In this document: piece after piece, positions 36,437 to 45,147 of the stretch
Numbering within the stretch: position 1 is the stretch's first letter
How the letters are laid out: each line of letters starts with the position of its first letter
Assembly: GCF_003293745.1 (NCBI RefSeq)
Contig: NZ_PTLZ01000001.1
Coordinates: 248,001 to 312,000, forward strand
DNA from: Herminiimonas fonticola
GTDB taxonomy: Bacteria; Pseudomonadota; Gammaproteobacteria; Burkholderiales; Burkholderiaceae_D
DNA: 64,000 nt
Direction: 5' to 3'
The notes under the pieces: model-generated
The model's input: only the letters and a program-made list of their open reading frames with translations
Told to the model about the DNA's origin: nothing
Databases searched by the model: none
Program-made: the position numbers and the translations under genes

Positions 36437-38485
36437 GTGGACCATTGCATCCTCAAAGTCGCCCTCGACACGCCGCTTGATTTCTGCTTCGACTATGTTT
36501 GGCCGCTAGCCGCGGATGCCGCTCGTCCTTTAATCGGACAATTGGTGCTGGTGCCATTTGGTCGCCGCGAAGTAATGGGCTTGATCGTCGCCGTGCACGA
36601 TACGACAGACGTGCCGCTGGAAAAACTCAAGCAGGCCATTGCAGTGCGCACGCAATTGGCACCGCTATCCGCCGAGTGGATTGCGCTGTGCGCATTTGCT
36701 GCCGACTATTATCAACGGCCTTTGGGCGAAGTCGCGATTCCGGGTTTGCCGAAAAACCTGCGCGCGCTCAAAACCACGTCGCTGGATAAAGCCGTCAAGA
36801 AGCTGGGCAAGGCAGATGCTGTGCACGATGCGACGCCGATCTCCATGCCGCAGCTGAATCCGGCACAACAAGCCGCGGCCGATGCGATTGCAGGTGCGAC
36901 AGGTTTTGCGCCTACCTTGCTGTATGGCGTGACAGGCAGTGGCAAGACTGAAGTGTATTTGCAGGCCGCTGCGCAAATTCTCGCGCACAGCATCGATGAG
37001 CATAATCCTGCGCAAATCCTGATCCTGGTGCCCGAGATCAATTTGACGCCGCAACTGGAAGCGAATGTGCGGGCGCGTTTCCCCGGAGTTGCGCTTGCGA
37101 CTTTGCACAGTGGACTGGCCGAAGGCGAGCGCATGATGCATTGGCTGTCCGCGCATCTGGGTCAGGCGCGCATCATTCTCGGCACGCGTCTCGCAATTTT
37201 GTCTTCATTGCCGCATCTGAAATTAATCATCGTCGATGAAGAACATGACCCTTCCTACAAGCAGCAGGAAGGCTTGCGCTATTCAGCGCGCGATCTGGCG
37301 GTGTGGCGTGCGCATCAATTAAGTATTCCTATCGTGCTCGGTTCCGCTACGCCCTCGCTGGAAACCTGGCATCACGCGCAATCCGGTCGCTATCGCAAAC
37401 TGGAATTGCGCGAGCGTGCCGTCAAGGATGCGGTTTTGCCTAAGGTTGGTCTGATCGATCTGGAGCGCAAGGCGCCACGCGAACAAATGGTCGAAGGCAT
37501 TAGCGCCACCTTGATCGCTGCATTGAGGTTGCGCATGGAACGTGGCGAACAATCCTTGCTGTTCCTGAATCGGCGCGGTTATGCGCCTGTGATTGCCTGC
37601 GATTCTTGCGGCTGGGTCAGCAACTGCACGCGCTGCAGCGCCTTCCTGGTTTTACACAAACTCGACAAGCGCTTGCGTTGTCATCATTGCGGTTATGAAC
37701 AACGCATACCAAGATCCTGTCCGGATTGCGGCAACGTCGATATCCAACCGCTGGGTCGAGGCACGCAACGCGTGGAAGAAAATCTGCAGGCGATTTTTCC
37801 GGAAGCGCGCATCTTGCGCATCGATGCCGATTCAACCCGACGCAAGGGTAGTGCGCAGGAAGCTTTCGACAGCGTGCATAGAGGTGAAGTCGATATCCTG
37901 ATTGGCACGCAAATGGTGGCGAAGGGACATGACTTCCAGAACCTGACGCTGGTTGGTGTGCTGAACCCGGATACCGCACTGTTCTCGCATGACTATCGCG
38001 CCAGCGAAAGACTGTTTGCGCAATTGATGCAGGTGGCCGGGCGTGCCGGCCGTGTCGCGCAAAAAGAAGGTGGCAGCGCGAGTGAGGTCTTGATCCAAAC
38101 ACGTTATCCGCAACATCCGCTGTATTCAGCCGTGCGCAAGCATGATTACGACACCTTTGCCAGCGAGTTGCTGGAAGAACGACAGCAGGCGTGCTTTCCG
38201 CCATTCATGTATCAAGCTTTATTGCGTGCCGAAGCGAAAGAGTTGAAGATTGCGCTCGACTTCTTGCATCAAGCCATAGACTGCGTCGAGCACGATGGCA
38301 TCACGATGAACGATCCAATTCCGATGACGATGACACGCGTCGCGAATATCGACAGGGCGCAGTTGCTGGTCGAATGCTCATCGCGGCCGGCCTTGCAGGC
38401 ATTTTTGAAAGTCTGGATTACAACTTTGCGCGAAATGAAGTCGCGCGTGCGCTGGTCGCTGGAAGTCGATCCAGTCGATATCTAA
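36437..38485 (+). CDS. priA: Primosomal replication restart helicase PriA
   Basis: 3'-5' superfamily 2 helicase that reloads the replisome at stalled forks. 682 residues from a GTG start at 36437. Seen: N-terminal DNA-binding domain (KVALDTPLDFCFDYVWP), Walker A GVTGSGKTEVYLQ at about 167-179, DEEH box IIVDEEHDPSYK, GSATPSLET, and eight cysteines in two zinc sites between CDSCGWVSNC and CPDCGN. GTHMVAKG-like motif reads GTQMVAKGHDF. Lies right next to the DnaA/IHF region. Confidence 0.97.
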   Translation: MDHCILKVALDTPLDFCFDYVWPLAADAARPLIGQLVLVPFGRREVMGLIVAVHDTTDVPLEKLKQAIAVRTQLAPLSAEWIALCAFAADYYQRPLGEVAIPGLPKNLRALKTTSLDKAVKKLGKADAVHDATPISMPQLNPAQQAAADAIAGATGFAPTLLYGVTGSGKTEVYLQAAAQILAHSIDEHNPAQILILVPEINLTPQLEANVRARFPGVALATLHSGLAEGERMMHWLSAHLGQARIILGTRLAILSSLPHLKLIIVDEEHDPSYKQQEGLRYSARDLAVWRAHQLSIPIVLGSATPSLETWHHAQSGRYRKLELRERAVKDAVLPKVGLIDLERKAPREQMVEGISATLIAALRLRMERGEQSLLFLNRRGYAPVIACDSCGWVSNCTRCSAFLVLHKLDKRLRCHHCGYEQRIPRSCPDCGNVDIQPLGRGTQRVEENLQAIFPEARILRIDADSTRRKGSAQEAFDSVHRGEVDILIGTQMVAKGHDFQNLTLVGVLNPDTALFSHDYRASERLFAQLMQVAGRAGRVAQKEGGSASEVLIQTRYPQHPLYSAVRKHDYDTFASELLEERQQACFPPFMYQALLRAEAKELKIALDFLHQAIDCVEHDGITMNDPIPMTMTRVANIDRAQLLVECSSRPALQAFLKVWITTLREMKSRVRWSLEVDPVDI

Positions 38486-38507
38486 ACTAAATAATTAATT
38501 CATCATC

Positions 38508-38759
38508 ATGACCATCAAACTCACTCCCGAAACTGAAGAACGTCTGATCGGTTCACTCCAGCGCTACTTCGACGTCAATATGGACGAAGGCATAGGCGAC
38601 CTGAAAGCCAGGCTGCTGCTCGATTTTTGCGTGAAAGAAATGGGCCCGAGTATTTACAATCAGGCGATTCTGGATGCGCAATCGGCGATGCAGGATAAAG
38701 TCGCGGAACTGGATGTCAGTTGCTACGAAGCCGAGTTTTCTTATTGGGGCAAGAAATGA
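38508..38759 (+). CDS. DUF2164 family protein
   Basis: 83-residue soluble protein of a widespread uncharacterised family. Seen: KLTPETEERLIGSLQRYFDV and the conserved FCVKEMGPSIYNQAILDAQ block. Its stop overlaps the start of the next gene by 4 bp (ATGA). No function is known. Confidence 0.85.
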   Translation: MTIKLTPETEERLIGSLQRYFDVNMDEGIGDLKARLLLDFCVKEMGPSIYNQAILDAQSAMQDKVAELDVSCYEAEFSYWGKK

Positions 38760-39181
38760 ACGCACGCCATTTGTTTGCCTGCGCCTTGCTGGCGCTCAGC
38801 GGATCTGCCATCGCGCAGACGCAAGGTTTGCTGCAAGAGTCCTTAAAGGATTGCGACAAGAATCAATTGACGATGAACGTCTGCGCCAGCTATCGCTTTG
38901 ACCTCGCCGATAAAGTCTTGAATGAGCAATACAAACAAAATCTGGCCGCCTTGAAAGAAGGCCCGGCGCAGACCCGCTTGCGTGAAGCGCAGCGCGCCTG
39001 GATTACCTTTCGCGACAAGGATTGCCTGGCCGATACCGGTCCGCGCGAAGAATCCGGTTCAATCTGGCCCTTGCTGCATTTTTCCTGCCTCGAAAAACAT
39101 ACGGTGCGTAGAGCGGAAGATTTGAAAGTGCAGGCCTGCGGCATGCAGGGCTGCGCAAATGACGCGCCAGTCAGCAAGTAG
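38756..39181 (+). CDS. Exported LprI/DUF1311-type protein (possible lysozyme inhibitor)
   Basis: 141-residue secreted protein, start ATG 38756 overlapping the DUF2164 stop. Seen: signal peptide MNARHLFACALLALSGSAIA followed by QTQG, then the LprI-type domain with CDKNQLTMNVCASYRFDLAD, the REAQRAWITFRDKDC signature and paired cysteines. Family members (YecT/LprI) include a mycobacterial lysozyme inhibitor; that role is not demonstrated for this group. Confidence 0.82.
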   Translation: MNARHLFACALLALSGSAIAQTQGLLQESLKDCDKNQLTMNVCASYRFDLADKVLNEQYKQNLAALKEGPAQTRLREAQRAWITFRDKDCLADTGPREESGSIWPLLHFSCLEKHTVRRAEDLKVQACGMQGCANDAPVSK

Positions 39182-39210
39182 AGCAATAAAATCGAGGCGA
39201 GGAACGCGCA

Positions 39211-39660
39211 ATGATAGTTTGGCAATGGGCGACATTCGATGAGCTTGATGCTGCGACCTTGTGCGCGGTGCTCGCCGCACGGCAAGACGTGTTCGTGCTG
39301 GAGCAGCAATGTCTGTATGCGGATATCGATGGCAATGATCAGCGCGCTTTTCATTTGATCGGTCGCCACGAAGACACGCAGCAATTGGCGGCGTACCTGC
39401 GCTGCTTTGCGCCTGGCGACAAATATCCGGAAGCCGCATTGGGTCGCGTACTGACTGTCCAGTCCATGCGCGGTCTCGGTCTCGGCAAACTGCTGATGGC
39501 AGAAGGTATACGCCGGGTCGAACAATACTTTCCGGGCGCGGCAATCCGCATTTCAGCGCAAGAGCATCTGGTGCATTTTTACGGCGCATTCGGCTTTCAC
39601 CGCGTATCGGATACCTACCTGGAAGACGGCATTCCACACATCGAAATGTTCAGAGAATAA
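39211..39660 (+). CDS. GNAT acetyltransferase, ElaA type
   Basis: 149-residue acetyl-CoA-dependent N-acetyltransferase of the ElaA family; substrate unknown. Seen: conserved start IVWQWATFDELDAATLCAVL, AARQDVFVLEQQCLYADIDG and the acetyl-CoA loop MRGLGLGKLLMAEG followed by AAIRISAQEHLVHFYGAFGF. RBS GAGGCGAGGAACG lies upstream. Confidence 0.88.
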   Translation: MIVWQWATFDELDAATLCAVLAARQDVFVLEQQCLYADIDGNDQRAFHLIGRHEDTQQLAAYLRCFAPGDKYPEAALGRVLTVQSMRGLGLGKLLMAEGIRRVEQYFPGAAIRISAQEHLVHFYGAFGFHRVSDTYLEDGIPHIEMFRE

Positions 39661-39674
39661 TTCGCTCAAGTATT

Positions 39675-39720
39675 ATTCGTATACGAATCATTTGACATCA
39701 ATCGATGCGGCGACTACAAT
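39675..39720 (+). promoter_or_regulatory. Promoter and palindromic operator of the ect regulator
   Basis: TTGACA (39692-39697) and TACAAT (39715-39720) with 17-bp spacing form a near-ideal sigma-70 promoter. A perfect 14-bp palindrome ATTCGTATACGAAT (39675-39688) sits directly upstream of the -35 hexamer and is a plausible operator for the MarR protein itself. Confidence 0.65.
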
Positions 39721-39822
39721 GGCTGCTCGTTAATCAAGCAAGCGGGATATCAAAAACAGGAAAATGTGAGCTTGTAGTGATGCGGCGCGACAGAATGAAA
39801 AGATGTCGCTAAACTCGCGGTC

Positions 39823-40308
39823 ATGAATGACATCACCCAACTTGTTGCCGTAAATGATTCGATTCGCATTTTGCAAAGCGTTCGTCGCATTGCGCAATGT
39901 GTAGAGCACCATTCAAAGCGTTTAGCCGTCACACACAACATCACATCGCCACAACTCGTGGCACTTCTTGCAATTGCGGAATTGGGGCCGAGCACGCTCA
40001 AATCCATCGGGCGTGCGATCCAACTCAGTCCAAGTACCGTGGTCGGCATTGTCGATCGGCTGGAAGAAAAAGGTTTGGTGCAACGACAACGCGATACGCG
40101 TGATCGTCGCAATGTATTTGTCGCAGTGACAGTGGCGGGCCAACTGGTCCTGGCCAATGCACCGTCTGCATTACCGAACGGTTTTGGCAGTGCGCTAGGC
40201 GCACTGCCTGAAGCTGATCGCCAGGCTTTGGTCGTTACGCTGGAACAATTCGCCTCTTTGCTCGAAGCAAAAATACCTGCCGAACCTGCGCAGAACACTG
40301 ACGTTTAA
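39823..40308 (+). CDS. ectR: MarR-family regulator of ectoine synthesis (EctR-like)
   Basis: Winged-helix dimeric regulator, 161 residues. Seen: N-terminal helix, ITSPQLVALLAIAELG, recognition region SIGRAIQLSPSTVVGIVDRL and wing QRQRDTRDRRNVFVAVT. EctR proteins of halotolerant methylotrophs and marine bacteria are MarR regulators placed directly before ectABC, as here (98 bp before ectA). Expected to repress ect genes and its own promoter at low osmolarity; this is inferred. Gene name by position. Confidence 0.85.
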   Translation: MNDITQLVAVNDSIRILQSVRRIAQCVEHHSKRLAVTHNITSPQLVALLAIAELGPSTLKSIGRAIQLSPSTVVGIVDRLEEKGLVQRQRDTRDRRNVFVAVTVAGQLVLANAPSALPNGFGSALGALPEADRQALVVTLEQFASLLEAKIPAEPAQNTDV

Positions 40309-40406
40309 ACAAACGTTACTGCGCAAGCCTGATTCCCCTTTAACCGAAGAGTGACGTTGCGGCCAAACCGGCTGCGGGGATCGCTTTTCTCGTAAAAGGA
40401 GAAAGC

Positions 40407-40946
40407 ATGAACGCAAGAGCACCTGCGGCCGTTGCAGCCGACCACATCGTGTTGCGGATGCCGAGCAATTCGCCGGACCGTCGTGACGGCGCCGATCTGC
40501 ATGACTTGATCGCACGCTGCCCGCCGCTCGATCTCAACTCACGCTACGCCTATCTGCTGCTGTGCGAACACCACGCCAATACCTGTGTGGTGGCGGAGTT
40601 CAATGGCGAACTGGCTGGTGCCATTACTGCTTACATCCAGCCATCGCAACCCGATACCTTGTTCATCTGGCAGGTTGCAGTAGCGCCGAATATGCAAGGC
40701 CAGCGTCTGGCGTCGCGCATGCTCGATAGTCTGACTGAGCGCTGCGCGCATACCCACGGTTTCAAGCAAATCGAAACCACCATCAGCCCGAGCAATATCG
40801 GCTCGCAAAAACTCTTTGCCAGTTATGCACGACGTCATCACGTAGCCATCAAGAGCAGACCACATTTCACCGCCGTTGATTTTGGCGGTGGTCGACATGA
40901 AGAAGAATGGCTGTATCAAATCGGTCCTCGTTTGACTGTTGTGTAA
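40407..40946 (+). CDS. ectA: L-2,4-diaminobutyrate N-acetyltransferase EctA
   Basis: Second enzyme of ectoine synthesis: acetylates 2,4-diaminobutyrate to N-gamma-acetyldiaminobutyrate. 179 residues. Seen: GNAT fold with NSRYAYLLLCEHHANTCVVA, FIWQVAVAPNMQGQRLASRM (acetyl-CoA loop) and the conserved ETTISPSNIGSQKLFASYAR. RBS AAAGGAGAA precedes the ATG. First gene of ectABCD. Confidence 0.97.
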   Translation: MNARAPAAVAADHIVLRMPSNSPDRRDGADLHDLIARCPPLDLNSRYAYLLLCEHHANTCVVAEFNGELAGAITAYIQPSQPDTLFIWQVAVAPNMQGQRLASRMLDSLTERCAHTHGFKQIETTISPSNIGSQKLFASYARRHHVAIKSRPHFTAVDFGGGRHEEEWLYQIGPRLTVV

Positions 40947-41018
40947 TCAAGACTGTTTGATCATTGATTACGCGTAGTCCTGGCGAGACCACTCCATCAA
41001 CCATCCATCAGGAGAAGC

Positions 41019-42317
41019 ATGATGCGTATTTTTAATCGACTTGAATCAGAAGTCCGCGGATATATCCGCTCGTTTCCAACCATATTTTCCAAAGCCCAGA
41101 ACGCGGTGCTGACCGACGAAGGCGGCACTACCTATATCGATTTTCTTGCTGGGGCCGGTACTTTGAACTACGGCCACAACAATCCGGTGATGAAGCAAGC
41201 CGTCATCGATTATCTGGCGGAAGACGGCATCGTGCATGGTCTCGACATGGCAACCAGTGCCAAGAAAGCGTTTTTGCAAACGTTTGAAAGTCATGTGCTG
41301 AAGCCGCGCAGCATGCAATATAAACTGCAGTTCACCGGCCCGACCGGCACCAATGCGGTGGAGGCGGCGATCAAGCTCGCACGTAATGTGACGGGGCGTC
41401 AGATGGTGATCTCATTCACCAATGGTTTCCACGGCGTGTCGTTGGGTGCGCTGGCGCTGACAGGCAATCGCAAGTTTCGCGATGCGGCCGGTGTTTCGCT
41501 CAACGACGTACACCGCGCGCCGTACTCGGGTTACTTCGGCATGAACATCGACACGATTGCAATGCTGGACAAGATGATTGCCGATCCAAGTAGCGGCGTT
41601 GATTTGCCGGCGGCCATTATCGTCGAATGCGTGCAAGGCGAAGGCGGCTTGAATGTCGCAGGATTGAACTGGTTGAAGAAGCTGGAACAACTGTGCAAAC
41701 GTCACGAAATATTGCTGATCGTCGATGACATTCAGGCAGGTTGTGGTCGCACCGGTACCTTCTTCAGTTTCGAACCGGCCGGCATCAAACCGGACATCGT
41801 CACACTGTCCAAATCATTGTCTGGCTTTGGTTTACCGATGGCATTGTTGTTGATGAAGCCCGAGCTGGATGTGTGGAAACCGGGCCAGCATAACGGCACC
41901 TTTCGCGGCAACAACATGGCTTTCGTTACCGCGACGGCGGCACTGGAACATTACTGGCGCGATAACAAGTTCCAGGCTTCGATACAAAAGAAAGCGCTGA
42001 CGATAGAAATTTTCCTCGACAAGCTGGTGGACAGTTATCCGGACGCCAAGCTGACGCGTCGCGGTCGCGGCATGATGCAGGGCATTGCGTGTGCAGATCC
42101 GGCTTTGGCTGATCGCATTACTTCTATCGCCTTCCAGAACGGTTTGATTATCGAAACATCAGGTGGTGAAGATGAGGTTGTCAAACTGCTGATGCCATTA
42201 ACCATCGAGCAGGAAACCCTGCTGGCTGGTCTGGATATTCTGGAACATGCGGTCGCTGAAGCGGTTACGGAAACCGCGACATCCAATGTTGAATCCGACA
42301 AAGAGGTGACAGCATGA
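41019..42317 (+). CDS. ectB: Diaminobutyrate-2-oxoglutarate transaminase EctB
   Basis: PLP enzyme converting L-aspartate-beta-semialdehyde to 2,4-diaminobutyrate with glutamate as amino donor. 432 residues. Seen: EctB N-terminus FNRLESEVRGYIRSFPTIF, TGPTGTNAVEAAIKLARN, the PLP aspartate in LLIVDDIQAGCGRTG and Schiff-base lysine Lys265 in TLSKSLSGFGLPMA. Stop overlaps ectC start by 4 bp. No aspartokinase (ask_ect) follows the cluster. Confidence 0.97.
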   Translation: MMRIFNRLESEVRGYIRSFPTIFSKAQNAVLTDEGGTTYIDFLAGAGTLNYGHNNPVMKQAVIDYLAEDGIVHGLDMATSAKKAFLQTFESHVLKPRSMQYKLQFTGPTGTNAVEAAIKLARNVTGRQMVISFTNGFHGVSLGALALTGNRKFRDAAGVSLNDVHRAPYSGYFGMNIDTIAMLDKMIADPSSGVDLPAAIIVECVQGEGGLNVAGLNWLKKLEQLCKRHEILLIVDDIQAGCGRTGTFFSFEPAGIKPDIVTLSKSLSGFGLPMALLLMKPELDVWKPGQHNGTFRGNNMAFVTATAALEHYWRDNKFQASIQKKALTIEIFLDKLVDSYPDAKLTRRGRGMMQGIACADPALADRITSIAFQNGLIIETSGGEDEVVKLLMPLTIEQETLLAGLDILEHAVAEAVTETATSNVESDKEVTA

Positions 42318-42769
42318 TCGTACGCACACTGAAAGAAATTCTCGACACGCCGCGCGACGTCAAGGCGCAGAACTGGTGCAGCCGCCGCCTGCTGTTGCAG
42401 GAAGACGGCATGGGTTTCTCGATGCATCACACGGTCATCTATGCGGGCACACAAACGCATATCTGGTACCAGCATCATCTGGAAGGCGTGTACTGCGTGG
42501 AAGGCGTCGGCTCGGTTGAGCTGATTCCGTCGGGTGAAACCTTCCGCATCGAGCCAGGTACCTTGTATGCGCTCAACAAGAATGATGAACATTGGTTGCG
42601 TGCAGAAACCGATCTGCATTTGATCTGTACCTTCAATCCGCCGCTGGTGGGCGACGAGACGCACGATGAAAATGGTGTATATGCGGCAGCACCTGTAACA
42701 GTTGGGTCAAATGCAAAAACGGCGGTCGCTAAGAAAGTTAAAACTAAAACCGACACTGTCGAAGCTTAA
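42314..42769 (+). CDS. ectC: Ectoine synthase EctC
   Basis: Cupin-fold lyase that cyclises N-gamma-acetyldiaminobutyrate to ectoine. 151 residues, with a Lys/Ala-rich tail (from about 130) longer than in typical ~130-residue members. Seen: conserved start MIVRTLKEILDTPRDVKAQN, HHTVIYAGTQTHIWYQHHLE and GTLYALNKNDEHWLRA. ATGA overlap with ectB; AAGGAG for the next gene lies at its end. Confidence 0.97.
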   Translation: MIVRTLKEILDTPRDVKAQNWCSRRLLLQEDGMGFSMHHTVIYAGTQTHIWYQHHLEGVYCVEGVGSVELIPSGETFRIEPGTLYALNKNDEHWLRAETDLHLICTFNPPLVGDETHDENGVYAAAPVTVGSNAKTAVAKKVKTKTDTVEA

Positions 42770-42779
42770 GGAGATGATT

Positions 42780-43700
42780 ATGCTTTCTCAAGATGCCTAT
42801 CCGACACGCACGCAGAACAGTGCGGCAATACTCGCACGCCATGACCCTGTCGTGTACGAACCTGCAGCGCAGGCTAAACGCGATACGCGTTTGACGACTG
42901 CGCAACGCGTTTCTTATGAGCAGAATGGTTTTCTATTGATGCCTGAGTTATTCAATCAGGATGAAGTCACTTATCTGTTCGATGCGATGCAAGGCATGCG
43001 CGAAGAATTTACGCATGCAGGCCGCAAGGAAGTGATCGCCGAGCCGGGCAGTGGCGAAGTGCGGTCCATTTTCAATGTACATCGCTTGAATGAAATCTTC
43101 TCCAATCTGGTGCGCGATCCACGCGTGCTGAATGTCGCACGTGAGATTCTTGGCAGCGATGTCTACATTCACCAATCGCGCATCAACTACAAACCGGGTT
43201 TTACCGGCAGGGAGTTTTACTGGCATTCCGACTTTGAAACCTGGCATAGCGAAGACGGCATGCCGGCGATGCGTGCGCTGAGTTGTTCGATACTGTTGAC
43301 CGACAACAGCGATTGCAACGGTCCATTGATGCTGATTCCGGGCTCGCATCATCACTATGTTTCGTGCATGGGTGAGACACCGAATGAGAATTACAAAACC
43401 TCATTGAAGAAGCAAGACGTGGGCGTACCGGATCAAATCCTGTTGCGCTATCTGGCCGATATGGGCGGCATCAAATCATGTGCGGGCAAAGCTGGTTCTG
43501 TGGTTTTCTTCGACTGCAATACGATGCACGGTTCCAACGGCAATATCACACCTTACCCGCGCAGCAATGTGTTCTTCGTCTATAACAGCATCGCCAATCA
43601 GCTGGAGTCGCCGAAAGGCGGTCTGACGCCGCGCCCGGAATTTGTCGCTGCGCGTGAGGGCATCGCACCACTCTCTTCGCAGGAATTGGTGACAGATTGA
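42780..43700 (+). CDS. ectD: Ectoine 5-hydroxylase EctD
   Basis: Fe(II)/2-oxoglutarate dioxygenase making 5-hydroxyectoine. 306 residues from ATG 42780, 7 bp after AAGGAG; the longer frame runs into ectC. Seen: iron ligands His149 and Asp151 in FYWHSDFETWH and His250 in NTMHGSNGN, positions matching characterised EctD, plus the EctD signature around GREFYWHSDFETWHSEDGMP. Its presence means the organism likely makes both ectoine and hydroxyectoine. Confidence 0.97.
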   Translation: MLSQDAYPTRTQNSAAILARHDPVVYEPAAQAKRDTRLTTAQRVSYEQNGFLLMPELFNQDEVTYLFDAMQGMREEFTHAGRKEVIAEPGSGEVRSIFNVHRLNEIFSNLVRDPRVLNVAREILGSDVYIHQSRINYKPGFTGREFYWHSDFETWHSEDGMPAMRALSCSILLTDNSDCNGPLMLIPGSHHHYVSCMGETPNENYKTSLKKQDVGVPDQILLRYLADMGGIKSCAGKAGSVVFFDCNTMHGSNGNITPYPRSNVFFVYNSIANQLESPKGGLTPRPEFVAAREGIAPLSSQELVTD

Positions 43701-43775
43701 TGCGCTGCATTGAAGCTGCTGCTGTGCCTGCAATAGCGCAGCCACAGCTTCAACGGCATTCTGCATAAGGAATCG

Positions 43776-44387
43776 ATGGAAGCCTACCTGCGTTCTTTTG
43801 CGCTGTTCTTCGCGCTGTTCAATCCCTTCCTGATGAGCATTTATCTGCTTGATCTGATTCGGGGTTTGCCTACGCCTACGTTTGCGCGCGTGCTGATACG
43901 CGGCAGCCTGATCAGTGCCTGTGTATTTACCTTGTTTGCATGGGGTGGCGAAGCATTCTTCCGTGATTATCTGCAGGTGCGCTTTGCATCCTTCCAGATT
44001 TTTGGCGGGATTGTTTTCTTGCTGATCGGTTTGCGCTATGTGTTCTCAGGAGCGCATGCGATTGAAAGCATGCGCGACAATCCGACCGCGATGGCGGGCA
44101 GCATCGCGATGCCTATCATGATAGGTCCCGGCACGGTCAGTGCTGCGGTAGTGATAGGCACGCGTTTGCCATTACCCGGTGCGGCAGCGGTGATCGTCGG
44201 CACGCTGGTATTGACGGTCGCGATTTTGGTGGCGATGAAAATCGCGCATGACAAATTGAAGGAAAGACATGCAGCCATCACGGATCGCTATATCGATCTG
44301 GTGGGCCGCATGTCTGCATTATTGATTGGGACGATTGCGATCGACATGATCGTTACCGGTTTGGAAAGCACAGGTTTTATGGGTTGA
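43776..44387 (+). CDS. MarC-family integral membrane protein
   Basis: Six-helix inner-membrane protein of 203 residues; function unknown (the old link to multiple antibiotic resistance was not upheld for E. coli MarC). Seen: FALFFALFNPFLMSIYLLDL, RVLIRGSLISACVFTLFAWG, FASFQIFGGIVFLLIGLRYV and IAMPIMIGPGTVSAAVVIG, all MarC/UPF0056 hallmarks. It follows ectD by 75 bp and may be co-transcribed with it. Confidence 0.88.
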   Translation: MEAYLRSFALFFALFNPFLMSIYLLDLIRGLPTPTFARVLIRGSLISACVFTLFAWGGEAFFRDYLQVRFASFQIFGGIVFLLIGLRYVFSGAHAIESMRDNPTAMAGSIAMPIMIGPGTVSAAVVIGTRLPLPGAAAVIVGTLVLTVAILVAMKIAHDKLKERHAAITDRYIDLVGRMSALLIGTIAIDMIVTGLESTGFMG

Positions 44388-44708
44388 ATAAACGGATATG
44401 ATCAAGCGGGGCGCTTGCGCGTTGCAGCGCAACAATCCTTTGTTCTACTTCGCCCTGTAGTGCCGGGCGTTCCAAAGCGGTGCAATGCTTACGGAGGACT
44501 TTTCAATCGCGAAGATGGGATGTTGCTGACAAGCGACATAAGCGACGATAGACGCTGATCAAGGTCAATTTCGACAAAAAAAAGAGCGCGAACAATCACC
44601 CTTTTCATAAATGCTGTGGCTATACTAATTCTGGAAGCAGTTTTAGCTTTCAATAATAGGTAGTTTCAAAAATCAATAATTACCAAAATAAATATAGAGG
44701 AGCACACT
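44388..44708. other. Intergenic region before the BON lipoprotein
   Basis: 321 bp without a credible gene. Contains an FNR/ANR-like box at 44555-44568, a -10 element TATACT at 44621-44626 and a T/A-rich 5' leader ahead of an AGAGGAG ribosome binding site. Confidence 0.6.
44555..44568. promoter_or_regulatory. FNR/ANR-like box
   Basis: CTGATCAAGGTCAA differs from TTGATNNNNRTCAA at one base. It lies about 65-70 bp upstream of the expected transcription start given by TATACT at 44621, a class I activator position. Confidence 0.45.
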
Positions 44709-45059
44709 ATGAAACAGATTCACAGCGCTTTGGCACTGGTCGCTTTTTCGGCAGTTCTGGCAGGTTGTGCCACCACTGAAGCAGAAGCTCCAAAAGCTGC
44801 TCCAGCACCTGCGCCGGCTGCAGCGGCACCCGCACCAGTAGCGGCACCAGATGCTGCATTGACTAAAGCAGTGACTGCTGCTCTGGCTAAAGAAGCGCAA
44901 TTGGCAGGTACTAAAATTACTGCAGCCGCTACAACTGATGGCACAGTGACCTTGACCGGCACAGTTAAAAATGACTGGCAGCAATATCTGGCAGGCGATA
45001 TCGCCAAGAAAACAGCTGGCGTCAAAACCGTTAAAAATTCGGTCAAAGTACCAGACTGA
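44709..45059 (+). CDS. BON-domain lipoprotein
   Basis: 116-residue lipoprotein. Seen: signal peptide with lipobox VLAGC (Cys20), an Ala/Pro-rich linker (about 30-50) and one BON domain with LTKAVTAALAKEAQLAGTKI and GTVTLTGTVKNDWQQYLAGD to VKTVKNSVKV. BON domains bind membranes and are frequent in osmotically induced periplasmic proteins such as OsmY, which fits the neighbouring ectoine and K+ genes; the link is inferred. Two residues after Cys20 are Ala-Thr, so sorting to the outer membrane is expected. Confidence 0.88.
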   Translation: MKQIHSALALVAFSAVLAGCATTEAEAPKAAPAPAPAAAAPAPVAAPDAALTKAVTAALAKEAQLAGTKITAAATTDGTVTLTGTVKNDWQQYLAGDIAKKTAGVKTVKNSVKVPD

Positions 45060-45076
45060 TTTTTACGCATCAAAAG

Positions 45077-45107
45077 AAAAACGCCGGGCATGCCCGGCGT
45101 TTTTTAT
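45077..45107. terminator. Bidirectional intrinsic terminator
   Basis: Perfect 20-bp inverted repeat ACGCCGGGCATGCCCGGCGT flanked by AAAA on the left and TTTTTT on the right. Serves the converging BON lipoprotein and DUF1857-like genes. Confidence 0.92.
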
Positions 45108-45147
45108 TGTCATCAGAAAAATCGTTGAGTTACCTAACTCTGCATCA

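Noticed and set aside
40301-40316. Inverted repeat ACGTTTAAACAAACGT at the end of the MarR gene as an ectA operator
   Set aside because: Only a 6-bp arm, partly within coding sequence, and unlike the palindrome upstream of the regulator; too weak to call.
43710-43765. Possible hairpin after ectD
   Set aside because: The stem is interrupted and no T-tract follows, so it was not called a terminator.
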